From assembly GCA_021399445.1 (NCBI GenBank), contig JAJTUQ010000003.1, forward strand, positions 868,001 to 932,000: a stretch of 64,000 nt of DNA. The letters are read 5' to 3'. Positions 12,189-22,306 of the stretch are shown piece by piece. The position numbers and the translations under genes were made by a program. A model generated the notes under the pieces. That model was not told where the DNA came from, ran no database searches, and worked only from the letters and a program-made list of their open reading frames with translations. The first letter of the stretch is position 1. The number at the start of each line of letters is the position of its first letter. This DNA comes from Xylogone sp. PMI_703. Taxonomy: Eukaryota > Ascomycota > Leotiomycetes.

Positions 12189-14585
12189 TTGGCTCTGATG
12201 GATCGTCGTGAGATTGAGAAAAGGAGGCGCCGGGTTCCACCGGATCTCCGAAGGCGCGCACTTATGAGCTGTGATCGCTGTAAGAAGCGGCGGATTAAGT
12301 GCCTCCGGTCAGATGGTAATGACTACGAGACGGCATGCAAGAATTGCATTGACTCAGGGAGCCTATGCGAGTCTACTTTACCTCGAAAGCAGAGAGTTTA
12401 CGGAAGCATAGAGAAGACAAATTCTCGTTACCGAATCTTAGATGCTCTGGTTAAACGGCATTATCCGGGCATCGATACTGGAAACATAGATGCTTTACGG
12501 TCTATAGAACTGGAGGGGGATGCAGATATCTCGCAGGCTAGCCATCGCAATGCTGTCAGTAATGCGATACCTACTTCGCCTGAATCAACTGTGTTCAGCC
12601 AAGCAACTCCTGATCCATTATTTTCGTGTAGAAGAACTAGCGTCGAAAATCCTTTCATGATCACTTCGAAAAAGATATTAGAAGAGAGACTTATTCCATC
12701 CTCTCACGGTCCATCTCATTATATTGGACCATCAAGTTCTTTCGGGTTCGTTATAGCTGTAAGACATCTGGTTGCGGAAGTTCTTTCGGCATCAAAGATT
12801 AACCCTCTAGATAACGAGAGTGCAATGCTACAGTCTGACTTCGCTGTTCTGAATGAGAGTAAAGCACTGGAATTACATTCGCCTAAGGATGAACTTGAAC
12901 CTCCGCATCGGCCTGCTGAGGCAGACCCAGAACCACCTATAATTGAGGTCATAGCTCAGAGAGAAGAGAGACACCAGTCGTACAGAACTACAGTGCCCAC
13001 GGCTAAGTCATCGTTCTCTGAAAATTCGAAGATTCAGCGTCTTTCTAGCATTCTGCCTGAGAAGGAAGTTGCCGACTCACTTGTGGACGCTTATTTCGAT
13101 CAGGTCCATTCAAATTACCTGCTATTCCACCGTGGCACATTTAAACTCCGTTACGAATCAATATGGGCTGATAAGAAGCAAATACAAGATATCGAAATCG
13201 GCTGGCTATGTTGCGTCTTTATGATATTGGTGTTTGGAGCTCAAGTACTTGAACAATATGATATCGAGCGATCTATTTACCTTCAGAAGCGATATCTTGG
13301 CTTGGTCCAATCAAGAGCTGACCAATTGATTATGACTACCAACCTTACAAATATACAAGCTCTGCTACTTCTACAACTTCATCAGCATAATGCGAGCGAG
13401 CGTAATGCTGCTTGGATGTTACTTGGTTGTGCAACACGAATGGCCATGTCCCTTGGTATGCACCGAGAAGGGGCTACTGGAGGCTTTGACTCTATTGAAA
13501 AAGAAGTGAGAAAGCGTGTCTGGTGGACTATATATACGTTTGAGAAAAGCCTTGGTTTGATTCTTGGAAGACCTTCCTCCATCGATGATGCCGAAGTCAA
13601 TATCAGCCTGCCAAACGAAACCTTACTTGATGGAAATGACGTACCGCCAGATTACATCCATTTCTATGTCCAATTAACCAAAATATCATCCGAAATCAAG
13701 AGAAAAATATATCACCTACCGCCTTGTGTCAATGGTGTTCCTGAATCCCCAGCACCTGACGTTGTCAATCGAATTCTCCTAGATCTTAATCGCTGGTATT
13801 GCAACCTCCCACCATACCTTGGACTTGAACATCTCTCGCCATTTCCAAAACATCGACGTGCTATCCTGCTTTTACATATCCAACATCGACATCTACAGGT
13901 GCTCGTTACAAGACCTTTCCTCTTACGGAAAATACAATTACGAGTCGCAGACAAACTCGCAAAGAAGAATAGACCATTAGGTCTTGACAGAGATGAAGAA
14001 GCACTCAGCTGTGCTTGCGGCACATACTCTAAACAGATCGTGCACCTCCTTCACCAACTGACAAAGTATGATTTTCTCGACGGTGTCACTTGGCTCGACA
14101 TGTACTACTTTTTCCACAGTGTATTTATTCTGTCTGTCGATTTTCTCGCTCGCCCAAATGGCCAAGCAGATACTCAAGAGGATATAGCTCGAAAACTGGC
14201 AGTCCGTGATATTGTCGATGCTGTGCATAATAAAAAGCTTTGTCCTACCTTCAGTATTCTCACTCAAGTTGCACTTCAACTTGCGAAGATTGTGGGAATT
14301 TTTAATAATACTAACGAGAGACTTGACAATAATCGTCGCATTCAGCAATCGGCAAATCAAGAGGCTTCAGTCAGCACTATCTTAAGCTCTCAAGGTAACT
14401 TCGAAGACATATTCAACCAAGTTTTCCAAGATGATACGGTGGATCTCTCATGGGATTTTCTCGGGACTGATCCTTATGGTGCAGTTGAACAAACTAGTTT
14501 TTACAACTCATCTTTTCTATTACCTGAAAATTTTACTTCTACTGGTGGAGATAATTTTGGTCCGAACTTGTCAGCTATATTTTGA
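12189..14585 (+). CDS. Zn2Cys6 transcription factor, fungal-specific domain
   Basis: An intronless gene for a 798-residue nuclear regulator. The zinc cluster at about residues 28-60 reads SCDRCKKRRIKC, then a longer loop with ACKNCIDSGSLC, so the third-to-fourth cysteine spacing is extended as in Cat8/XlnR-like factors. A basic leader (EKRRRRVPPDLRRR) precedes it. The middle-homology region runs from about residue 300 to 640 with VADSLVDAYFDQVHSNYLLF and RKRVWWTIYTFEKSLGLILG, the latter a hallmark of the Fungal_trans domain. The C-terminus is acidic and aromatic (VDLSWDFLGTDP), a plausible activation region. It lies between a divergent MFS transporter and the catabolic genes that start at 15 kb, so it could regulate either. 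Confidence 0.92.
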   Translation: MALMDRREIEKRRRRVPPDLRRRALMSCDRCKKRRIKCLRSDGNDYETACKNCIDSGSLCESTLPRKQRVYGSIEKTNSRYRILDALVKRHYPGIDTGNIDALRSIELEGDADISQASHRNAVSNAIPTSPESTVFSQATPDPLFSCRRTSVENPFMITSKKILEERLIPSSHGPSHYIGPSSSFGFVIAVRHLVAEVLSASKINPLDNESAMLQSDFAVLNESKALELHSPKDELEPPHRPAEADPEPPIIEVIAQREERHQSYRTTVPTAKSSFSENSKIQRLSSILPEKEVADSLVDAYFDQVHSNYLLFHRGTFKLRYESIWADKKQIQDIEIGWLCCVFMILVFGAQVLEQYDIERSIYLQKRYLGLVQSRADQLIMTTNLTNIQALLLLQLHQHNASERNAAWMLLGCATRMAMSLGMHREGATGGFDSIEKEVRKRVWWTIYTFEKSLGLILGRPSSIDDAEVNISLPNETLLDGNDVPPDYIHFYVQLTKISSEIKRKIYHLPPCVNGVPESPAPDVVNRILLDLNRWYCNLPPYLGLEHLSPFPKHRRAILLLHIQHRHLQVLVTRPFLLRKIQLRVADKLAKKNRPLGLDRDEEALSCACGTYSKQIVHLLHQLTKYDFLDGVTWLDMYYFFHSVFILSVDFLARPNGQADTQEDIARKLAVRDIVDAVHNKKLCPTFSILTQVALQLAKIVGIFNNTNERLDNNRRIQQSANQEASVSTILSSQGNFEDIFNQVFQDDTVDLSWDFLGTDPYGAVEQTSFYNSSFLLPENFTSTGGDNFGPNLSAIF

Positions 14586-15032
14586 CCAACAATAATCTCA
14601 ACCAACATTAATTAACTTATTTATTGACCCAGGTTACTTCAGCTGTACAATAATTATACGGCTCTACGTAGACTCCTCAGCTATATTGTATTTATTCATC
14701 GTATTTAATTTAATTCAGCTACCTGTTATCTACTACTATTGGTTCTATATATTGAAGGATTGTTATTATGCGACTCGAAGACAAGTGTTAGTAGGATTAT
14801 TGAAGATCCGGGAATATCTTGTTCCTCATATTTACTTAACTACATCCTCAAATAATCTAGAGTATCGCTGCGAATGCTGCTCCTAATTATAATAGCGGGA
14901 TTATTAAAGTTATAACAAGTCACAGAGCTCATAACAGCAGCTTGGTGAACCGCTCGGGATTCCGATTTGCAGATTGACAAGGAATTCAGTAACATTCTGG
15001 GTAGAACATGCTCTCTCTTTCACCAAATAAGA
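14586..15032. other. Intergenic, convergent 3' ends
   Basis: About 450 bp of AT-rich sequence between two convergent genes. No RNA gene or open frame of interest. Confidence 0.5.
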
Positions 15033-16632
15033 TCAAGCCTTCAGAGCCACCTGGTTGAGGCTCTCCTGTACCTCAGACTTTGCAGCACTGTTATCCTCAA
15101 AGTTCCCAGCCTCCTTAAAGGCTTTCTCTAATTCTTCAAAAGCATTATATCCAAACAGGTCATCCAGGAATTCTTGCTGGGAACGAATGTGCCGGTGACC
15201 TTCCAGAATACCGGGATGAGATAAGAGATATTCATCTCTAGCTCTCTGCTCAGGACCATCAACCATTTGGGTATACCATCGCGACTCAATTGACGCTGCT
15301 GTGACTCTGGCAGTTCGGTTTATACGTAATTTTTCATAAAGCTTCAGAGCTTGCGGCAGCGTATCTTTCGATGGATACCTTTCTAGGATACCACCTATCA
15401 CAGCAGAATCTTCGATACCCATTGCAGCTCCTTGGGCAAGATAAGGAGTCATAGCATGCGCAGCGTCACCGATAAGGACGAGCTTGTTTGAGCTGTGTGT
15501 CCAACCAGGAAGCTCTTTGTGAGTGAATAATCTCCATTCTAAAGCTTCGTCAACATGCTCCAAAATTGTGGATATTCTAGTTAACCATGTCAGTTAGAGC
15601 TGCAGGGCTCGCATCTGCGCAATTCACGTTGCTTACCTTGGATCCCAGTCTTTGAATGCTTCTCGCACTGCACCACTGCTACTAATTCTGGTATTGACCC
15701 CTTCCGGCATGTTTGCATCACAACTATATATTGTAAGTTGATATTTAGTTGATTCAATATCATTATCATACTTACGTGAAAACAAAGTTAATCAGTGTAC
15801 CATTCACTCCCTCAAGGAGGTATGATAGAATTGTCCCATGAGGCCCAAGCCAATGATTGTTCCTTGATACAGTGATCAATTCTTCCAGCTCTGGAATCCC
15901 TTGAAGCTTGCTAACTGGTAACGTGACTCTATATGCCATTTGACCTGTTGGGACTGGCGGACCGGGCTTGCCCATAACAATCGAGCGAGCGATGGAATGA
16001 AGACCTAGAATTATTTAGCCGATTATCCAGACTTCCTCAGATGTGTACTTACCATCCGATGCAACAATCAAATCCGCAGTATAAGTATCACCATTCTTTG
16101 TGGCAAGTGAAGGAGTGTGAGGATCAATCGAAATAACTCGACTATCCAGATGGATTTTGCAGCCCAAATCAATTGCAGCCTCAAGAAGGCCGCGGTGGAG
16201 ATCTGCACGATGAATATGCCTGAAACGGTGTCAAAATGCTTCAATTATCGTAAGGTTAAGACTTTTGACCGTCTTACCAGTATGGTGAGCCATATCTATT
16301 AAGCGCAGGCTCTTTCAGCGGGCAATCTACAAGAATCTGACCATTTGCCCAGCGCATCATTCTGAGATCAACCGGCTCAAGAACATATTTTTCAATATAT
16401 TTGTCGACACCTAACTTTTGAAGTACACGAGAGGAGTTGGAAGATACTTGAATGCCAGCTCCGATGTATGTAACTGCCGCGGCCGCTTCAATTATGTCTA
16501 CCTTGTGTCCTGCTTTAGCAAGAGCAATTGAAGATGTAAGGCCAGCCAGGCCGCTTCCGATAACTATGATATGCTAATACTATCAGCAAATTTGAATAGA
16601 GTATAAGGCTTTGATTGAGGAATCATTACCAT
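15033..16632 (-). CDS. FAD-dependent aromatic-ring monooxygenase (salicylate/6-hydroxynicotinate hydroxylase-like), copy A
   Basis: Six exons (16632-16630, 16573-16278, 16219-16053, 16004-15776, 15723-15637, 15576-15033) sum to 1326 nt, giving 441 residues with all phases consistent. The first exon is only the ATG. Class A flavoprotein hallmarks are all present: the dinucleotide motif GSGLAG right after the start, RADLHRGLLEA (FAD ribityl contacts), the DG motif in LIVASDGLHS, and the GD motif in VLIGDAAHAMTPYLAQGAAM. Such enzymes use NAD(P)H and O2 to hydroxylate, often decarboxylatively, an electron-rich aromatic or pyridine ring. It is a paralogue of copy B at 24949. It shares its region with a cyclic-imide/ureide hydrolase, a dioxygenase and a permease, which favours a heterocycle rather than plain salicylate as substrate (inference). 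Confidence 0.92.
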
Positions 16633-17578
16633 CTTAGTTTTCTAATAGAAGGTTCGTCGGTTCCAATTCTCTTGCAGAACCAAGTTGTTCTAAATTTCTA
16701 TCAATATATACAATTATGGTTCTTCATTATCTGACACATTTGCCCGTATCATCGCCATATTTTTGGCAACACGGAAGCATGCAGTGTCTGGTTGTGCGGT
16801 GACAACAACATGCATCCGACGGAAGAGCATCCTTCCGTGAAGTGACATCGGCTATATGTGTGATTGCAGCAGATAGCCAACAGCTGATGCAAGCAATATC
16901 CCATGGAAGAATTCGTGATTTCATCAACTTGGCGCATTATTATATGTGATACTTGACTCTTTGTACCACTTGACCCGGTATAACTCCGCCTGGATGTAGG
17001 TTTGATCAATCCTGTCATATTACAGTAGAGGCTATCCAATCATATAATATCACTTCCCTTTCAAATGCCTTCAGCCTCCAAGGCCCCCATCTTGTCCGCA
17101 ATAATGGCAAGATCTTATTTTGCTCCTCAAATAAGTTGCAATAGTTTACGAGAGGAAGAGCTGTGGTACTGCATATTATAGAAATCTGTAAATAAAGACC
17201 TTTGTTACTGCCATGGTGCCATATTATGGATGGTCTTTATGATGGGGAAGTGCATAGGCAAAACAGTTAATTGGATGAACCATTGCGACCGTCAAAAGCA
17301 ATGTTTATGTACTCATGCCCGATGTTTTGAAGAACATAGAGATAATTCACGAGTTGATCCTTTTATTATTTTATATTGCTCGATGCGGGCGGAATAATTA
17401 ATTCTCTCTCATTGTTTCTATATGGCGTCGCTTCCTTGGTATTATTCATTCATGCCTCTTACGTCATAGCCGGCCAACCACTCCCACAATATTTCGGTGT
17501 TGGGTATAATCTGAAAATGCATAACCAGGACTTTGCTGGTAAAGTGAAATAACTATCTGATCTGTGAAACAGTCGAGG
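16633..17578. promoter_or_regulatory. Promoter region of FAD monooxygenase A
   Basis: About 950 bp with no gene; both flanking genes are on the minus strand. It contains the CGGAAG/CTTCCG palindrome described separately. Confidence 0.4.
16820..16837. promoter_or_regulatory. Candidate zinc-cluster palindrome CGGAAG-N6-CTTCCG
   Basis: Perfect 6-bp inverted arms around a 6-bp spacer, i.e. CGG-N12-CCG, about 190 bp upstream of FAD monooxygenase A. Zn2Cys6 dimers typically read inverted CGG triplets. No protein is assigned. Confidence 0.35.
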
Positions 17579-18190
17579 CTATAGCTCGCGATCATGTTCT
17601 GGACGACTAGGTTCCGTATTGGTTTCCATAGTGTCCTGGTCAACATCTTGCTCCGTGTCGCATGTTGCTGCATACTCCTTCATATACCCGGGCAATACCT
17701 CCTGCCATAGATGATCCCGAGTCAGATACATATAATCTGCTTTACACAATTCCGACGTGACCAGAGGGAACACCTTGAGGGCGTTTTTCGCTGAAAGGAC
17801 CAGAAAATTCCGCTTGAAGCATTTTCCCCACTGCTCCAAAGTATCGGGGTTGGCACAGAAATGCGTGTCTTCCAAAAGTGATGCACAATCCTTCTTCACA
17901 TTCGCAGCCAGATCTTTGCCAAGTTGCACCCAGGTATTATGAAACTTTTCTGAGAGGCCCATCTCTGTAGTAACACTGTCCACAAAGGGCAGGAAAGCGT
18001 GTTGGTAAGTCCATTCATCCCAATCGTCGACGGAAGGCTTGCATCCTTTGGCGCAGATCTCAGTCTGGTAAGATTTGGACAGGCTCGTGAAGCGCCCTTC
18101 AAGAGAAGCAATAGCTTTCATACATTCAGAGGGAATGAATGCGGATGCTGTCGCCAGAATGCTGACGAATACCCACAGGAGGCGATGCAT
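17579..18190 (-). CDS. Secreted cysteine-containing protein of unknown function
   Basis: An intronless 203-residue protein. Residues 1-17 form a signal peptide (MHRLLWVFVSILATASA). The mature chain has eight cysteines, spaced as in disulfide-bonded extracellular proteins (ECMK, ICAKGCK, DCAS, FCAN, KCFK, LCKA, TCDT). It is largely helical, with no transmembrane segment. The acidic tail ends in EHDREL, which superficially resembles HDEL-type ER retrieval signals but has an intervening residue, so retention is speculative. I do not recognise a domain. It sits inside the catabolic gene group but may be unrelated to it. Confidence 0.75.
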   Translation of the reverse strand: MHRLLWVFVSILATASAFIPSECMKAIASLEGRFTSLSKSYQTEICAKGCKPSVDDWDEWTYQHAFLPFVDSVTTEMGLSEKFHNTWVQLGKDLAANVKKDCASLLEDTHFCANPDTLEQWGKCFKRNFLVLSAKNALKVFPLVTSELCKADYMYLTRDHLWQEVLPGYMKEYAATCDTEQDVDQDTMETNTEPSRPEHDREL

Positions 18191-18460
18191 ACCGGATTGT
18201 GTAAGACGTGTGGAATGTGTAGAGTGTGGTAAACAGAATCGCTAGCCGGTATGAGAAAGTACAAACACGTTACACGCTATTCGCTTCCCCGCTCTTGCTG
18301 GGAATGGAGGCTTAAAATTATATGCGGAATTAATACGCAGTCGACATTTGGATGCAACCTTCGCAAGTGTTACAAATGGTCGGAAAGCTTCCTCGTAAAT
18401 CGCAGAGTTCTATCTTCTAGTAAGATATCTACAAAATGTTACTCACTTTACAAAGGACAG

Positions 18461-19584
18461 TTATATCAAATGGCCTTTGCGGTAAGGGAACTGCTCACGG
18501 AAATGTGTCGCAATATCCTTTCGCCGTGCTACCCAGACGCCCTCTTTGTTGGCGATATAATCCACAAAATCTTGAACAGCTGTCGACCGACCAGGCTTAC
18601 CGCTGATGCGACAATGTAGTGCGACAGTCATCATCCCCGGATGTCCTTTTTCTCCTTCCCTGTAGAGTGTATCAAATGCATTCTTCAAATACTCTGTATA
18701 TGCGCCGACGGAACCCCAGCCATGCGGAGCGCAGTATTTCAAATCGTTACAATCATAGCTTTGAAATTGAAATCAGCTTAGGGAATTGATGAAGATACAC
18801 TCAATAACTAACCTATAGGGCATCATAAGCATCCCCTTAGGTGAGAGCGAATCTTTCTCTGCAGGCACATCGACCCAGTATGGAAGGTCATCAGCATAAG
18901 TATCTGCCTCCCATAGCAACGGCGTCTGCAGTTCTTCATGAACTTCATTCACAAGCGCTTTTGAGAACGGAGAAAGGCGGCCATAATACCATCCTACCGG
19001 GTATTCTCCTGTCAAGGTCTTCAAGCAATCCATCTGTTGTTGAATATAGGCCTTTTCTCTTTCTGGGCCAACTGCATGATAGTCAATCCAGCTAATGTCT
19101 AGTTAGACACTCTATAACTTTCTCGTAATATCATATGAACTATATTATGAGCTTACCGGTACCCATGGGATGCAATCTCGTGTCCACCATCAATGAATCC
19201 TTTCACAACGCTTGGGTTCTTCTCCAAAGCCATTCCAACAGCATACACAGTGCAAGGAAATCTGCGCTCTTCCAGAATGTTTAACAATCTCCATACACCA
19301 CGTCTGGAACCATAGTCATAGTCGCTCTCGACATTCATGGCACGCTCACCCACACGAGGCGCGATGTGAGCCTGCTCCCAGAGCATGTTCTCTGATTGTG
19401 CGTCCCCATTTTGCGTTGTTCGTTCGGCGCCCTCCTCGTAGTTGATCACAAAAGACACTGCTATCTTTGCTCCGTTTGGCCACGCTGGATTTGGTGGATG
19501 GCGACCAAATCCAACATGATCGCGGGCGAAATCGTACTTAGTGCCCTGTAAGGGGTCTTTATTTTGCGGTACCTCATAAGGCAT
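18461..19584 (-). CDS. Polysaccharide-deacetylase-fold hydrolase, PuuE allantoinase / cyclic imidase type
   Basis: Three exons (19584-19157, 19091-18813, 18758-18461; 1005 nt) encode 334 residues. The N-terminus has the PuuE-family signature: DHVGFGRHPPNPAWPNGAK, then IAVSFVINYEEGAE. It continues with ESDYDYGSRRGVWRLL, GHEIASHGYRW (metal-site region of the NodB fold), WYYGRLSP and LHCRISGKPGR. This clade hydrolyses cyclic amides: bacterial PuuE opens allantoin, and related imidases open cyclic imides. The fungal nicotinate-pathway imide hydrolase HxnM is, to my recollection, of this type. There is no signal peptide, consistent with cytosolic catabolism rather than chitin deacetylation. I start at the MPYEVPQ methionine because family members begin there, although the frame stays open upstream. 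It is divergent from the dioxygenase at 20067, sharing a 482-bp promoter. Confidence 0.88.
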
Positions 19585-20066
19585 GCTTTCGATTTCAACA
19601 ACGGCAAGGAAATCCAGGAGATGACGGTGGTGAAGTTTTTGATACCTCTTCTGTATCCGTATTTCAATAATTGTAGTGTGTGCAGACACAACATACTCCT
19701 GGGCAATCGGGCAAGTCACAGGGATCCAGTGCAACACGATCGCAGGCATCCCATCTTCAGTAATCGGCAACCGGCGAAGATAGAGCATGTAGTTCAATCC
19801 ATGGTTGGCCGTCGGCGATCTCTCGAGATAGCGGTTGTTAAAAGTCCAGGGCTTGAGAATGGGATGCGGTGCTGCTCATGCGGCGCAACCAGTACGAAAT
19901 TACGTGGATCATTCGTATGAAGCAGCCATAAGTCTCTTTATTGAATACAAATGGATCGCTGCGGAATGCGAAAGGTTCTGCGGCACCCTGCGACGCATAC
20001 CCAAGGATTTCCCGACAGCATTGACTCCATACATTAATTTCTATTGAAATCTAACGATCAAGGATC
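19585..20066. promoter_or_regulatory. Shared divergent promoter of imidase-like gene and 2OG dioxygenase
   Basis: 482 bp between two head-to-head catabolic genes, the layout expected for co-induction. It contains a CGG-CAA-CCG site at 19765-19773 (inverted CGG triplets, 3-bp spacer). Confidence 0.5.
19765..19773. promoter_or_regulatory. Candidate zinc-cluster site CGG-N3-CCG
   Basis: Inverted CGG triplets with a 3-bp spacer in the divergent promoter. A 9-bp match of this kind is common by chance, so it carries weight only because of its position. Confidence 0.25.
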
Positions 20067-21392
20067 ATGGCACCCAGTGCAATTCCTTCAGAGTCCGAAG
20101 AACCTGAATACGTTGTATTTTCTCATGACGGTACTTGGGGACACAAACGTGAAGTTCTCAAAGGGGCTAAAGCAAAGCCAACGTTCCAGTCAATCCCGAT
20201 AGTGGATATAGCTGGCAGCTACAGTGATGACCTTGAAACTCGACTCAAGGTCGCCAACAATATCAGAGATGCTTGCCAACAGGTCGGATTCTTCTACATC
20301 AAAAATCATGGCATTCCACAGGAATTGATGGATGAAACGATGGATGCAGCTCGACGACATTTTGAGAAGCCTCTTGAGGAGAAAATGCGGGAGCATATCT
20401 TCAAGAGCAAAGACTTGAGAGGCTATGAGCCAGTTCATGGAGCCAATGTCGATCCTAACACCAGAGGAGGTAAGTGATAATTCGTAACAATGAAGCTTGG
20501 GTAGACAAAACTCACGGGTCAATAATAGACCGCAAGGAATCCTTTCTTCACAATTTTGAGCCAGAGAATGATCCTGTTCCTCATATACTAACGGAGGCGC
20601 AACGTTCACTATTGCACCAAAACTTGTGGCCAGCTGATGACGCCGAATTCAAACAAGCTTGCTTTAAGTACGATAGGCAGATGATTGTCCTCATGAGAAA
20701 GATGATGCAAATGTTCGCCCTTGGTCTTGGACTTGATGAGCATTTCTTTGACAATAAGGTCACGCACCCCCTTGCGTCTTGTAAGATGATTCATTATCCT
20801 CCACAAGATCCAGACGTAAATGATGAGACTGGTATTGGCGCACACACAGATTTTGTTTGTCAGTGTAAACCCTCTCCTTCAAATCATATAGCTTGCTGAC
20901 CGGGCTACAAGGCTTCACTATGCTTCTCCAGGATGATGTGGGTGGGCTCGAGGTTCTCAATGCTAACGCGGAATGGATTCCAGCCACCCCGATCCCAGGA
21001 ACTTTCGTGGTCAACATTGGTGATTTCCTCATGCGACTTACCAACAAAAAGTTCCTTTCTACTGTGCACCGCGTATCTAATAAATCTGGCAAAGAGAGAT
21101 ACTCGATGCCATGGTTCTGCTCTTTCAATCTGGATGCATTAGTAGAGGTCCGTAGTCAACTGCCTTTTTTCCGGGCTCAGAAATGCTAATTGATCCACTA
21201 GGTGCTTCCAGATTTTGTTTCCGAAGAAGAAGCTGCGGCTTACGAACCGATAACTGTTGGTGAGGTAGGTCTATACATATCACAATATCTCAGTTACTAT
21301 CCTAACTTTTACAGTACTACAAGCGCCGTCTTGGAAAACAGAGGCAGGATGGAATACGAAAAGGGAAGTACAAGGATGATAATACAGCTTAA
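20067..21392 (+). CDS. 2-oxoglutarate/Fe(II)-dependent dioxygenase
   Basis: Five exons (20067-20469, 20529-20858, 20912-21147, 21202-21264, 21315-21392; 1110 nt) encode 369 residues. The DIOX_N region has IPIVDIAGSYSDDLE and VGFFYIKNHGIP. The catalytic core has GIGAHTDFVCFTML with the HxD iron ligands, the distal His in FLSTVHRVSN, and the 2OG-binding Arg in ERYSMPWF. All ligands are present. The family (isopenicillin-N-synthase-like) hydroxylates or oxidises many small molecules; hxnY and thymine-7-hydroxylase are fungal catabolic examples. A GTCAGT donor at 20859 restores CFTML and removes an apparent truncation. Divergent from the imidase-like gene, it is probably part of the same pathway (inference). 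Confidence 0.92.
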
Positions 21393-22306
21393 CTTCAAAA
21401 TTTACGTTCATATCAATCAGCTTATAATTTCCTGGGAAGGTGGAAATGCCTTTGGTTACGTTACGTAGTAATATAGCGTTGAGATGAGAAAGAAAATTAA
21501 CCAGTACCCCAATCTCAAAGCCCCTCAAAATTATTCGTCTATTCATCTTTGAACAGAAATGGTGGGAAGTTCGTCAAAGTCCAGGGAGAGCCTTTGTTCT
21601 GGGAATGTTAACGGCCTGAACGGACCATTCACGGTCAACTAAGCAGGCTATTCGATATAAATTTCAAGGCCCACTCTTGATACATACATAGCTACTAGTT
21701 CCAGATTCTCCTCATCCCACTCTTTCTTGGTTAGTTACCAACCGTAGTTACTTCAGGGTACCTGATTTATTCAGTCTGCTAAGATACGAGCTGAGTCAAA
21801 TCACCTGCGACTCGCGTACACATGGAAAGGCTGTTGGCAATATCAGGATGTAACACAGAAGGGATTCTATATCGTTGGAGCTCGTTATCTAGCATACGAT
21901 ATACGTGGATCATTGGATAAAGTTATAGATACTCTGGTTTAGTACGTCGAGGCGCCTTCAATTCAAGCCTCTATCAAGTTGCCCGGACGCCAAAAGAGGT
22001 AACTAACAATATTCATCCCCCACTTTAAGAGATAGGTTATCCAAACACACTGTTAGTGCATATATCCCGCACTGCCCGCTTGGAGTACCATAAGCATGAA
22101 TGATCTACCCTCCCTTATCTGGAGTACTCTTAGTGCGAGGCACGTCTCTTGTGAAAGAAGATACGATGGGACGTTCAGGGTGGAAGCTAGGCTTCTCCGC
22201 AGAGATAACCAATAAGTGATAAATTGGATCATGGAATCGAAACGCTTCGACACCAAGCATTATACCTGTCCTAACCATCTCAAACTTCTGTTCCCACTCC
22301 GCTAAG
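21393..22306. other. Intergenic, promoter of the permease gene
   Basis: About 910 bp. No supportable gene; short minus-strand frames are unconvincing. Confidence 0.45.
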
